Of a stretch of 64,000 bases of DNA, positions 35,244 to 43,656 are shown piece after piece. Source of the stretch: Opimibacter sp041746735 (GTDB taxonomy: Bacteria; Bacteroidota; Bacteroidia; Chitinophagales; Saprospiraceae); contig JBGTGP010000031.1 in the NCBI GenBank assembly GCA_041746735.1, positions 13,567 through 77,566 on the forward strand, in the 5' to 3' direction. The notes beneath the pieces were generated by a model. That model was not told the DNA's origin, searched no databases, and was given only the letters and a program-made list of their open reading frames with translations. Positions within the stretch are counted from its first letter, which is position 1. Each line of letters opens with the position of its first letter. A program made the translations under genes and the position numbers.

Positions 35244-36142
35244 GGTTCGTATCTGTCCTTTGGCGTTTCAGCCGACCGCATACCATCATCGGTACGATCG
35301 TGGGGATCTATACATTGTACCTGCTGGTTTGCGGAGCGCATCACACATCCTGTGTATCCTATCTGCTGATGGCCCTGCTTATCGGCATCACCTGCAATAT
35401 CTTCATCGTGGGGATCAATCAGATCGCCGATGTGCCGATCGACAGGATCAACAAACCGTATCTGCCCATTCCCTCAGGTGATCTGACGGTGGAGCAGGCC
35501 AGGATCATCGTATATACCGCCATCGGGATCAGCTTGTCGGTGGCGCTGTGCGTGTCGCCGTACCTCTTTATCATCATCGCTCTTTCGGCGGGAATGGGTT
35601 GGGCGTATTCGATGCCACCTTTATACCTGAAGCGACATCATCTCACAGCCGCTCTGGCGATCACATTTGTGCGGGGCATCCTCCTCAATGCCGGAGGATT
35701 TATGGTCTTTCAATACCTGGTCCACGGGACGCTCCACATGCCCGGCGATGTCAAGTTGCTCACGATGTTTATCGTCATCTTCAGTATCGTCATTGCGTGG
35801 TTTAAAGATCTGCCGGATATGAAAGGGGATGCCAAATTCAATATCAGGACCTTTGCCATCCTGTATTCTCCCAGGACTGCGCTGATCCTGGGGCATGTAT
35901 TGGTCGGTTCGGCCTATCTCGTCACGATGGGTATACAATATGTCGAAGGCAGAGCCTCCGGTTTTTCTTCAACGGATACGCAGGTTCTTTTCTACGGGCA
36001 TATAGTATTGTTTGGTCTCTTTTTAATAAATGCTTTTACCATTCGCCTGCATGATCCGCTTTCGGTCCGGACGTTTTATATGCGCTTTTGGTATTTCTTT
36101 TTTGGGGAATATCTTTTGTATATTCTTGCCTATACGGTGTAA
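35240..36142 (+). CDS. UbiA-family prenyltransferase, homogentisate phytyltransferase-like
   Basis: A 300-residue membrane prenyltransferase. The ATG at 35240 overlaps the methyltransferase stop. The two Asp-rich motifs that bind Mg and the prenyl diphosphate are present: GINQIADVPIDRINKPYLP (about residue 58) and KDLPDMKGDAKFNIRTFAI (about 187), the forms typical of homogentisate phytyl/solanesyltransferases of tocopherol and plastoquinone synthesis. About eight to nine membrane segments are visible. It probably transfers an isoprenoid chain to an aromatic head group, with the upstream methyltransferase acting on the same molecule. Identity of acceptor and donor is inferred from family only. 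Confidence 0.8.
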   Translation: MRFVSVLWRFSRPHTIIGTIVGIYTLYLLVCGAHHTSCVSYLLMALLIGITCNIFIVGINQIADVPIDRINKPYLPIPSGDLTVEQARIIVYTAIGISLSVALCVSPYLFIIIALSAGMGWAYSMPPLYLKRHHLTAALAITFVRGILLNAGGFMVFQYLVHGTLHMPGDVKLLTMFIVIFSIVIAWFKDLPDMKGDAKFNIRTFAILYSPRTALILGHVLVGSAYLVTMGIQYVEGRASGFSSTDTQVLFYGHIVLFGLFLINAFTIRLHDPLSVRTFYMRFWYFFFGEYLLYILAYTV

Positions 36143-36175
36143 GTTCTTATTCGGGGAGGATTACCTGGATGGTGG

Positions 36176-36298
36176 AGGTTAGGAGGTTAGGAGGTTAGAA
36201 GATTAGAAGATTAGGAGGTTAGAAGTTGAGAGGTTGAGAGGTTGAGGAGTTGTGAAGGTTGAGGAGTTGTGAAGGTTGAGAAGTTTAAGGTTTAGGAG
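36176..36298. repeat. Octamer tandem array (GGTTAGGA / GTTGAGAG)n
   Basis: About fifteen degenerate 8-nt units drifting from GGTTAGGA through GGTTAGAA to GTTGAGAG and GTTGAGGA. The last forms are the reverse complement of the CTCAACCT arrays at 14426 and 42205. It lies 34 bases after the prenyltransferase stop. Confidence 0.85.
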
Positions 36299-36467
36299 TT
36301 TTGTTTATTTGAAAGGATAACTCGACGATCCTGATCATAAGCCCTGAAGGGGCGACATCATCCAGCGAAGTGGTAGAGCCCTTCGCTATCATGTGGCGTC
36401 CTATACACAACCCGACCCGCACCATCCCGCAATTAAAAAAATCCTTCGATGAGTGGAAGACCCTGTG

Positions 36468-36800
36468 ACGCCAAATTGTTCGAGCACCCCGGTGAAATGT
36501 TTCATGGCACAACAAGACTCTTCAGGTAGAAATCAAATGATAGAAACAGAAAAATGAAACACATACAAGCGTGACAGCAATCGGGTCGCCTTCGCTAAAG
36601 CTATGGCGACCGAGGTGAGTTTTTGGCGTCACGAGCTTTTTGGTTCTTTTTTGCGGGAAAAAAGAACAAAAATCCCCTGACGAAGTCAGATCATACTCTT
36701 TCCAGCGAAAGCGCACGAGCATGGTAACTTTTTTCGGTGAAAAGGTAGACCCTATCGAATAGGGATTGAATCATGTCGCTCCATGCGGATTGAACACCTT
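36468..36800. repeat. Dispersed intergenic repeat, copy 2 (inverted)
   Basis: Carries, in reverse orientation, the blocks listed for 14071-14394: TTCATGGCACAACAAGACTC, CAATCGGGTCGCCTTCGCT, GGCGACCGAGGTGAG, GAACAAAAATCCCC, GTCAGAT, and ATCGAATAGGG with TCATGTCGCTCC. Block order is partly rearranged: the GAGCGACATGA block sits at the other end. No coding frame. The space to 36859 holds nothing else except a possible promoter before the cyclase gene. Confidence 0.75.
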
Positions 36801-36859
36801 GGTGGTCAAACATGCAAACGCCTTTTGCGTTCTGCCTTTTATTATCTTTACCCGCTTAG

Positions 36860-38263
36860 ATGGAAGGGAAATTCAAACGCCAACTGGCTGCGATCGTGTT
36901 TACGGATATCGTAGGGTATACGCACCTTATGCATATCAATGAAGAACGCGCCCTGCTGCTGCGCTCCCGCCACCGGGCGGTCCTGACCGCACTGCACGAA
37001 AAATATGACGGAGAAGTCATCCAGTTTTTCGGCGACGGTACCCTCAGCATTTTCCACAGCAGTGTCAATGCCGTCGAATGTGCAGTGGAGATGCAGATCG
37101 AGTACAAGAAAGACCCCGAAGTACCTGTCCGTATCGGGATGCATGTCGGGGATATCAGCTATGATGGTACCGATGCCTTCGGCGACGGACTCAATGTCGC
37201 AGCCCGTATCGAGCCCTTGTGTGAGCCCGGCGGCGTATTTGTCTCCGAACGGATCTACGAAGACATCCGCAATCATGCCTGGCTGCAGGCCATTCATGTC
37301 GGCAATTTTCAACTCAAGAATATAGCCGGGGATACGCCCCTGTACGCCATCACCTCCAAGGGGATGGCACTGCCAGTCGTTCGCCAGCAGACCGCACCGC
37401 CACCTGCAGGCCGCCGCAAGCAACCCTCATCCTCCGCCAACTATTCGCCCCCTTCACCCCCTCCGGTACTGATGGATGGCAAGTCGAAACACGTAGCCGC
37501 AGTTCTTGCGTTTTTCTTCGGCCTATGGGGTGTGCACAGGCTCTACCTGGGAAGGCGCTTCTGGGGTATCTTCAACTTCGCCGCATTTTTTATTGCACTG
37601 CTTATTACCATCGAAGAGGGATTCCCCTGGTTTTTGGTAGCACTGGCTATATTGGCGTTCGTGGAAGGCCTGCTCCTCGCCGTCATGCCCCATAGCGAGT
37701 TTGATGAAAAATACAACAGCGGCGTACCCTCTTCCAGAAAGGAGCGTAAAGCCATGAAAGCGGAAGAGAAACGACGCCAGCCCGAACCCGCACAAGCCCG
37801 CAAAGCCCGCGGTAACTATATCATCAAGGATGGTTTTATTGCGTATCGCTCCGGTCAGTATGATCAGGCCCGGAAGTTTTTCGAAGATGCCTTGCAGTAT
37901 GATTACAATGACCCGCAGACCCATTTTATGCTGGCATGTTGTCACGCGCTCAACAAAGACGCCAAGCAGGCCTACTTTCATCTGGCCAGTTCGGTGGATT
38001 TTGGCTTCCAGGAATTTGAAGAAATTTATCACAATGAAGCCCTGACCTGGCTCAGAGAGCAACCCGATTTTGATGCGTTTGTGCAAAACGGCTACCGCCA
38101 GGTGTCCTACCTGGGTTCTCCCAAACCCGACCTCCTGGAGTCAAAAAGCTATTATGATGCGACAATCCTCGACCGGATTGCTGATCTGGGAGAGTTGCTG
38201 GAGAGAGGGGTCATCACCCGCGATGACTTCGATTCGCAAAAGAAATCCCTGCTGGGACATTAA
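36860..38263 (+). CDS. Class III nucleotide cyclase with TM2, repeat and SHOCT parts
   Basis: A 467-residue protein. Residues 1-175 are a class III adenylate/guanylate cyclase domain: metal Asp in IVFTDIVGYTHLM, VIQFFGDGTLSIF with the second Asp, VRIGMHVGDI and GDGLNVAARIEPL. A Pro-rich linker leads to a TM2 domain (about 208-275: HVAAVLAFFFGLWGVHRLYL and a second hydrophobic segment). A helical tetratricopeptide-like unit follows (YRSGQYDQARKFFEDALQYD), and the C-terminus is SHOCT-like (RIADLGELLERGVITRDDF). The catalytic domain is cytosolic and N-terminal to the membrane hairpin, an unusual order. It makes cAMP or cGMP; nucleotide choice cannot be read safely. Confidence 0.88.
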   Translation: MEGKFKRQLAAIVFTDIVGYTHLMHINEERALLLRSRHRAVLTALHEKYDGEVIQFFGDGTLSIFHSSVNAVECAVEMQIEYKKDPEVPVRIGMHVGDISYDGTDAFGDGLNVAARIEPLCEPGGVFVSERIYEDIRNHAWLQAIHVGNFQLKNIAGDTPLYAITSKGMALPVVRQQTAPPPAGRRKQPSSSANYSPPSPPPVLMDGKSKHVAAVLAFFFGLWGVHRLYLGRRFWGIFNFAAFFIALLITIEEGFPWFLVALAILAFVEGLLLAVMPHSEFDEKYNSGVPSSRKERKAMKAEEKRRQPEPAQARKARGNYIIKDGFIAYRSGQYDQARKFFEDALQYDYNDPQTHFMLACCHALNKDAKQAYFHLASSVDFGFQEFEEIYHNEALTWLREQPDFDAFVQNGYRQVSYLGSPKPDLLESKSYYDATILDRIADLGELLERGVITRDDFDSQKKSLLGH

Positions 38264-38306
38264 CAATCATTTTACGCTCCGGCTCTGATTTTCAAGGGAA
38301 AATGGC

Positions 38307-38314
38307 TACCTTTG
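38307..38314 (+). promoter_or_regulatory. Bacteroidota -7 box before CBM48 gene
   Basis: TACCTTTG matches TAnnTTTG exactly and lies 41 bases before the CBM48 start codon. The -33 region upstream is A/T-rich but lacks a clear TTG, so strength is uncertain. Confidence 0.55.
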
Positions 38315-38355
38315 CGGCCTGAAACAGATGTTTTCTAATTGAAAATCAACAAAAT

Positions 38356-38664
38356 ATGAGTCTTAAGAAGCAATTTTTGAAGTCCAAGCCGGTCTGCAAG
38401 GTGACATTTACGGTCGATGCCGACCTTCTCGAAGACGCTAAGGAAGTCGCCGTACTCGGTGAATTCAACAACTGGGATCCTACCGAAGCTGCTATGCGCA
38501 AGCTAAAAAACGGATCCTTTACCAAAACCCTCGAACTCGAAGCAGGTCAGGAATATCAGTTCCGCTACCTCGTAGACGGCCAGCGCTGGATCAACGAACC
38601 GGAAGCCGACAAATACACGTATAGTGGTGTGGCTGCTGAAAAAAACAGCGTCGTATCCCTCTGA
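38356..38664 (+). CDS. CBM48 / glycogen-binding-like small protein
   Basis: A 102-residue protein consisting almost wholly of an E-set glycogen-binding domain (CBM48, AMPK-beta-like): KVTFTVDADLLEDAKEVAVL, then GEFNNWDPTEAAM with the key Trp, and LEAGQEYQFRYLVDGQRW with the second aromatic site, ending EPEADKYTY. Cytosolic. Family members bind alpha-glucans or act as regulatory modules. A Bacteroidota-type promoter precedes it. It is followed by an ATP-grasp gene on the same strand, 112 bases on; a functional link is not evident. Confidence 0.85.
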   Translation: MSLKKQFLKSKPVCKVTFTVDADLLEDAKEVAVLGEFNNWDPTEAAMRKLKNGSFTKTLELEAGQEYQFRYLVDGQRWINEPEADKYTYSGVAAEKNSVVSL

Positions 38665-38776
38665 TTCCGTCTCCACGAATTATTATTCCACGAAAGGCAG
38701 TCCCGTTGATCCCCGCGGACTGCCTTTTATACGTCATAGTGTTTATTTTCGCACCTTCATTTCAACTCACATCCGC

Positions 38777-39739
38777 ATGAAAAAAATCGGAATCCTATTT
38801 GGCAAAGAAAATTCCTTCCCTCCCGCTTTCGTCGAGCGTGTTAACAGTAAAGGCATCAAAGGCGTCACTGCTGAGTTTGTCACCGTCGAAGAACTCATCC
38901 AGGGCAAACCCTCCGGATATGCTGTCATCATCGACCGCATCAGCCAGGATGTTCCTTTTTACAGAGCGTATCTGAAAAATGCAGCCCTCACCGGTACCGC
39001 GGTCATCAATAACCCATTCTGGTGGAGCGCAGATGAAAAGTTTTTCAACAACTGCCTTTCCGAGCACATTAAGGTTCCGGTACCCAAGACGGTACTCCTG
39101 CCCTCCAACCAGCGGCCGGATGATACCTCCGAAATGTCCTTCCGCAACCTCAAGTTTCCTCTTGACTGGGAAGGCATCGTCGAGTACCTCGGTGGATTTC
39201 CACTCTATATGAAACCCCACTCTGGTGGCGGTTGGAAGAGTGTTTATAAAGTCACCAGCTTTGAAGATCTTTTTGCCAAATACAATGAGACCGGCCAGCT
39301 CGTGATGATGCTGCAGGAAAATATCGATTTCGATGCTTATTTCCGTTGCTATTTTCTCGGGGGCGACCGTGTACGGGTCATGCCCTACGAACCCCGCAAT
39401 CCGCATCACCTTCGCTATATCGACAAACCCGCCATCGATGATCCAAAACTGATGAAGGAAATCCACAAACTGGTACTGAAGATCAATCATGCGCTGGGCT
39501 ATGAATTCAATACGGTTGAGTTCGCCGTGCGGGGTGGCATTCCCTATGCTATCGATTATTGCAATCCTGCACCGGATGCAGACCTCAGCAGTGTCGGCGA
39601 GGAGAACTTTGAATGGGTCGTCGAGAATGCTGCCGAAATGGCCATAGAAAAAGCATTGGCCCATAAAGCCAATAAATCCCATATCAACTGGGGTAATTTT
39701 ATCAAAACCTCCGTGGAAGGAAAAATTCCCAGATCGTAA
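38777..39739 (+). CDS. RimK-type ATP-grasp ligase
   Basis: A 320-residue cytosolic ligase. The start chosen is the ATG at 38777 (MKKIGILFGKENS); the longer frame begins inside the previous gene. Features of ATP-grasp folds are a central GGFPLYMKPHSGGGWKSVY lysine/glycine loop, MMLQENIDFDAYFRCYFLG and a late EFAVRGGIPYAIDYCNPAPD strand supplying the metal ligands. Such enzymes form amide bonds between a carboxylate and an amine via an acyl phosphate. Together with the class I amidotransferase 42 bases downstream and two more ATP-grasp-type genes it probably belongs to a peptide- or amide-forming pathway. Substrates unknown. Confidence 0.8.
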   Translation: MKKIGILFGKENSFPPAFVERVNSKGIKGVTAEFVTVEELIQGKPSGYAVIIDRISQDVPFYRAYLKNAALTGTAVINNPFWWSADEKFFNNCLSEHIKVPVPKTVLLPSNQRPDDTSEMSFRNLKFPLDWEGIVEYLGGFPLYMKPHSGGGWKSVYKVTSFEDLFAKYNETGQLVMMLQENIDFDAYFRCYFLGGDRVRVMPYEPRNPHHLRYIDKPAIDDPKLMKEIHKLVLKINHALGYEFNTVEFAVRGGIPYAIDYCNPAPDADLSSVGEENFEWVVENAAEMAIEKALAHKANKSHINWGNFIKTSVEGKIPRS

Positions 39740-39781
39740 TCTTTCAGGTACAGGATTTGTTATCCTTAACTGAGTTTTAAT

Positions 39782-40621
39782 ATGATGAAGATGAGGCAAC
39801 CGGTACGTATGGCGATACTCGACATGAACAACAATGTCGAGAATATGGGTATTGCCAGTATCAAGCGCATTGCGGACCGTTTTGCGGTGATCGATTATGA
39901 TGTCTTTGACGTACGCTACAAAGCTGAAGTACCGGATCTGAGCTATGATATCTACATTTCATCCGGAGGTCCAGGTGATCCGTTGGAGACCGACGGGATA
40001 TGGGATAAGGCTTACTTTGATCTGATGGACCAGTTGTGGAAACACAATCTCGAACGGGAAGAGAAGAAGTTCGTGTTCTTTGTCTGTCATTCCTTTCAGA
40101 TGATCTGTCATCATCTGGGTATTGGTACGATTTCGCTCCGGAGGAAGGAATCGTTTGGTATCGTACCTGTAGATAAAACAGAAGAAGGCCAGCATGATCC
40201 CTTGTTCAGACACCTAAATAGTCCGTTTTACGGAGCGGATTTCAGACGTTATGAGGTGATCTTTCCGGACATCGATCGTTTGCGCGAACTGGAGGCCAGT
40301 ATAGTCGCGCTTGAAAATCCGGATCTGGATATCGATGATAACCGGGCGCTGATGGCGGTCCGGTTTTCGAAGGAATGGTATGGCACGCAATTTCATCCCG
40401 AAGCACATCCCGATGGTATGATACACTACCTGCACCGTCCGGAAAAGAAGGATATGATCCTGCATCAGTTTGGCCTCAATACCTATGAGGAGATGATGCA
40501 CAATGCGCTGCATCCGGACCGTCTGGCGCATACACGGGATATGATTCTACCGGGGTTTATCCGGGAGGCAGTCGATCAGATCCTGGATTACACGCGCTAT
40601 CCGACTGCCGCATTCGGCTGA
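39782..40621 (+). CDS. Class I glutamine amidotransferase-like protein
   Basis: A 279-residue protein with the class I glutaminase fold: oxyanion strand ISSGGPGDP (about residue 60), nucleophile elbow FVCHSFQMICHHLG (Cys near 105, GxCxG-like but with His after Cys) and the His/Glu pair in GTQFHPEAHPDG (about 200). The elbow differs from the canonical G-C-C/L-G, so glutaminase activity is likely but not certain. It may feed ammonia to the adjacent ATP-grasp ligases or be a gamma-glutamyl hydrolase. It lies between two ligase genes on the same strand, which argues for a shared pathway. Confidence 0.8.
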   Translation: MMKMRQPVRMAILDMNNNVENMGIASIKRIADRFAVIDYDVFDVRYKAEVPDLSYDIYISSGGPGDPLETDGIWDKAYFDLMDQLWKHNLEREEKKFVFFVCHSFQMICHHLGIGTISLRRKESFGIVPVDKTEEGQHDPLFRHLNSPFYGADFRRYEVIFPDIDRLRELEASIVALENPDLDIDDNRALMAVRFSKEWYGTQFHPEAHPDGMIHYLHRPEKKDMILHQFGLNTYEEMMHNALHPDRLAHTRDMILPGFIREAVDQILDYTRYPTAAFG

Positions 40622-40657
40622 TTGGCAGGGGTAGAATAATGCCGTATATTTCCCGGC

Positions 40658-41851
40658 ATGATACCAGACATCCGACAGCAGTACAACGATCAATTTACCC
40701 GCGAGCGCTACCAACATTTTCTTGACGATCTCCACAGTCAGTTTAATCACGTACCCGGTTTTCGTATCGCGGAGACGCCGGTCTTTATTCCCGCTACGAT
40801 ACGGGAGCAATTATTTGAGGCTTGCCATCAGATCGTTCGGACGTTTACACGAAAAGATTTCCTTGCGCTGACCCAGCCCTCCCTTCTGGGCCATGACGTG
40901 CTGCAGGAGGATGCGCACACGACTTTTTTGCAGATCGATTTCGGCCTCTGCGAAGGACGCGACGGACAGATTCAGCCCAAACTGATCGAAGTTCAGGGAT
41001 TTCCATCACTCTATTTCTACCAGCATTTTGTTGCCGGATTGTACCGCAAGCATTTTGATATCCCGACCCATCTTCATCACCTGTTCAATGGTTTCACGCC
41101 AGAGTCCTATGTCGACCTTTTGCGAAATATCATCGTGGGTAGGGAGGACCCGGCACAAGTCGTTCTGATCGATATTGAGCCTTTTAAACAAAATACCCAG
41201 GTGGATTTCCATGCCACCCGCAGAGTGTTGGGGATTCATGTATGCTGTGTGAGTGAATTATATAAAAGAGGCCGTCAGTTGTATTATAAAAATGAAAGTG
41301 GCCGGGAGGTTCAGGTTAAGCGGATTTACAACCGGGTGATCTTTGATGAGCTTACACAGCGAACGGACTTGAATCTGCAGTTTTCATTTGCAGATGATCT
41401 CGATGTCAAATGGGTCGGACACCCTAATTGGTTTTTCCGGATTTCCAAATTCACCATGCCCTATATCGAATGTGAGTATATGCCGTCTACACGATATCTG
41501 AGTGATGTAGCCGAGATACCCCGGGATCTTGAAAACTATGTCCTCAAACCGTTGTATTCCTTTTCCGGGACGGGGGTCGTCTTCCATGTGACACCTGAGG
41601 ATATTCGTAGGGTCAAAGATCCATCGCAATATCTACTCCAGGAGAAAGTGAAGTATGTGCCCGTGATCCGCACACCGGATGATGACCCTGTCAAGGTCGA
41701 AGTCCGGATCATGCTGTTATGGCCTGAGCATGAGCCACGCCCCATCATCGTCAACAACCTCGCCCGTCTCAGTAAAGGAGAAATGATCGGCGTCAAATTC
41801 AATAAAGACAAAACCTGGGTCGGCGGGAGTGTCGGATTTTATGAGACCTGA
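40658..41851 (+). CDS. Glutathionylspermidine-synthase-like / permuted ATP-grasp protein
   Basis: A 397-residue cytosolic protein resembling the permuted ATP-grasp group. The N-terminal half has FLQIDFGLCEGRDGQIQPKL and the strand LIEVQGFPSLYFYQ, followed by a central domain (VVLIDIEPFKQNTQVDFHAT). The C-terminal half has ENYVLKPLYSFSGTGVVFHV, a Lys plus Gly-rich nucleotide loop, then VEVRIMLLW and a final VNNLARLSKG. It lies 36 bases after the amidotransferase gene. A role in joining an amino acid or amine to a carboxylate is likely. The classification is moderate because the motifs are diverged. Confidence 0.65.
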   Translation: MIPDIRQQYNDQFTRERYQHFLDDLHSQFNHVPGFRIAETPVFIPATIREQLFEACHQIVRTFTRKDFLALTQPSLLGHDVLQEDAHTTFLQIDFGLCEGRDGQIQPKLIEVQGFPSLYFYQHFVAGLYRKHFDIPTHLHHLFNGFTPESYVDLLRNIIVGREDPAQVVLIDIEPFKQNTQVDFHATRRVLGIHVCCVSELYKRGRQLYYKNESGREVQVKRIYNRVIFDELTQRTDLNLQFSFADDLDVKWVGHPNWFFRISKFTMPYIECEYMPSTRYLSDVAEIPRDLENYVLKPLYSFSGTGVVFHVTPEDIRRVKDPSQYLLQEKVKYVPVIRTPDDDPVKVEVRIMLLWPEHEPRPIIVNNLARLSKGEMIGVKFNKDKTWVGGSVGFYET

Positions 41852-41905
41852 GAGAGTTGATAGGCCAGTCGAAGCGCAGCGGACCCGGTGCCTTCGACTC
41901 CCTCA

Positions 41906-42150
41906 GTCACCTTTTGTTCCGGCTGGATATCAGAGGATCTTCCTACTCCCCAAACCAGCACAATCTTAGACTCACAGAAAAATCCAAGCTCGTTGAGCGG
42001 AGTCGAAACGAGCGGAGTCGAAACGAGCGAAGTCACCTTTTGATTCGTGTGTATGTCATAGGATTTTCCTATTCCGCGGACCAGATCACTCTTAGACACA
42101 CAGAAAAATCCAAGCTCGTTGAGCGGAGTCGAAACGAGCGGAGTCGAATT
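41906..42150. repeat. Two 126-bp direct repeats with GAGCGGAGTCGAAAC words
   Basis: Copy 1 starts at 41906 and copy 2 at 42032. Both contain CACCTTTTG, CTTAGAC, CACAGAAAAATCCAAGCTCG and a run of the 15-base word GAGCGGAGTCGAAAC (also GAGCGAA forms). No coding character. It sits between convergent ATP-grasp genes, with a small octamer array after it. Confidence 0.85.
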
Positions 42151-42204
42151 AAATTATGCCGGATTAAATCGTAACTACTTCAAATACACACTAAACACTA
42201 AACC

Positions 42205-42228
42205 CTCAACCTCTCAACCTCTCAACAC
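42205..42228. repeat. Short octamer array (CTCAACCT)
   Basis: Three units (CTCAACCT, CTCAACCT, CTCAACAC), just before the 3' end of the reverse-strand ATP-grasp gene; same family as the array at 14426. Confidence 0.8.
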
Positions 42229-42236
42229 CTCGCCAC

Positions 42237-43439
42237 TCACTCTTTCAAAGGCACAGTAGTAGCAAATTCATCCCGAATGACTGCCGCATACTTACCCATC
42301 ATCTCGTTGATCCGTTTTTCGGTTTTATGCTGAAAGATGAAGCCGATGTGGTAGTCTTTATTCAGGGTCCACCAGATTTCTTCGTCAGTAAATCCGTTGT
42401 AATCGGGTTTTTCGTATTTGCTGAGGGTGACGATAATACCGGCCTGGAGCTCATCGACGAGGGGCAGATGATATTTCTTACCGGTGAGGACGGCGTGTTC
42501 GATATTGGCCCATTCCGCCCAGAGGTTGAGGCCGCTTGCAGCTTCGACCATGTCGGTCAGGTGTGCACCTCCACAGCGGGCGGAGGTTTCCAGAAACAGG
42601 ATTTCCTTTCCTCCGTCACGGACTATATATTCGGAATGGCTGGCACCATGGCGCAGGCCAAAAGCAGACAGCACCTTGGTGTTGAGATTGACCAGTTTTT
42701 TCGCCAATGGATCTTTGGAGCCCATCGTTTTGGATTGGAAGATACCTCCGCCGTGGGCTACATCAAAAGGGGCATCGAGGTATTGGGAGCAGCGGGTAAA
42801 GAGGGTTTCATCATGATAGTTGAGTCCGTCCACATGGCAGATGATACCGGGCCGGTATTCTTCCAGCAGGTATTCATGACGATGATCTCCTGCTTCATCT
42901 GACCATTTCCAGAACGCCTCCGCATCCGGGATCTTGCGTATGCCCAGGGAGCCGGCATCGCGACGAGGTTTCGCCAGCCATGGACCCTGGCTGGTTTTCA
43001 GAAATTGCCGGATCGTATCATCGTTGAAAAGAGCTGAAAATCCGGGCACCGGAAGACCAGCATCGCGGGCTTCAATGCGCATGGACAGTTTGTCAAAAAA
43101 ATGCCGGGCGGTCGTCTCCCCCATACCCGGAATCCTGAATTCTTCGCGAAGCCTCGCCGCTTTCCACACATCATAATCATCGAGGGCAATAACCCGGTCG
43201 ATTTTGTGAGCACGAAACAGATAAGCTACGCCGGAGCTCAGTTGCTGCATATCCCATTTACGGCCATCCTTTTCCGGCATATAGAAGATCTCTTCGATGT
43301 CATCGACAGGCCAGGCATCATGACGCGTCTTTTCGGACGTGACCAGGAAGACCGTATGACCAAGTCGTTTGAGCTGCCGGAGAAAAGCACCTCCCTTATA
43401 CTCACAGGCGATGCAGAGAAAAACATAAGTTCTGTCCAT
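42237..43439 (-). CDS. ATP-grasp ligase
   Basis: A 400-residue ATP-grasp enzyme on the reverse strand. The N-terminal pre-ATP-grasp domain starts YVFLCIACEYKGGAFLRQLK and contains IDRVIALDDYDVWKA. The lysine loop is GPWLAKPRRDAGSLGIRKI, the ATP-binding strand HEYLLEEYRPGIICHVDG and the metal-site segment ILFLETSARCGGAHLTDM. The build is like the biotin-carboxylase-type members that make dipeptides or modify amino acids. It faces the other ligase genes convergently across a repeat block, so it is separately transcribed. The pathway is not identified. Confidence 0.85.
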   Translation of the reverse strand: MDRTYVFLCIACEYKGGAFLRQLKRLGHTVFLVTSEKTRHDAWPVDDIEEIFYMPEKDGRKWDMQQLSSGVAYLFRAHKIDRVIALDDYDVWKAARLREEFRIPGMGETTARHFFDKLSMRIEARDAGLPVPGFSALFNDDTIRQFLKTSQGPWLAKPRRDAGSLGIRKIPDAEAFWKWSDEAGDHRHEYLLEEYRPGIICHVDGLNYHDETLFTRCSQYLDAPFDVAHGGGIFQSKTMGSKDPLAKKLVNLNTKVLSAFGLRHGASHSEYIVRDGGKEILFLETSARCGGAHLTDMVEAASGLNLWAEWANIEHAVLTGKKYHLPLVDELQAGIIVTLSKYEKPDYNGFTDEEIWWTLNKDYHIGFIFQHKTEKRINEMMGKYAAVIRDEFATTVPLKE

Positions 43440-43611
43440 GCTTAAAAGTAATCAAGAATCGGAAATCGTATACCGGAATTTATATCGCTGGGCATCAGCA
43501 ATGCCAACTGAAGGCAGACGGGTTTCTACGGCCCTCTGTTCCTGAAAGTTGTTCCGAGTTAGGTTATAAAGGCCCGGTACGAAGGCTTCGGGCTGCTATT
43601 GGTCTATTTTG

Positions 43612-43619
43612 TTAATTTG
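43612..43619 (+). promoter_or_regulatory. Possible -7 box before esterase gene
   Basis: TTAATTTG differs from TAnnTTTG at one position and has ATTGG about 13 bases upstream. It lies 38 bases before the ATG at 43657, which supports that ATG over the longer TTG-initiated frame. Confidence 0.35.
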
Positions 43620-43656
43620 CGCCCCGGTTTTTCCCAATCAGGACGAAAAGACTCAG

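Noticed and set aside
38795..39799. 334-codon reverse-strand frame opposite the RimK-type gene
   Set aside because: The forward strand has clear ATP-grasp motifs; the reverse translation has none.
41839..42174. Short forward and reverse frames in the 42 kb spacer
   Set aside because: They lie wholly within the 126-bp direct repeats and have low-complexity translations (for example repeated VERSRNERS).
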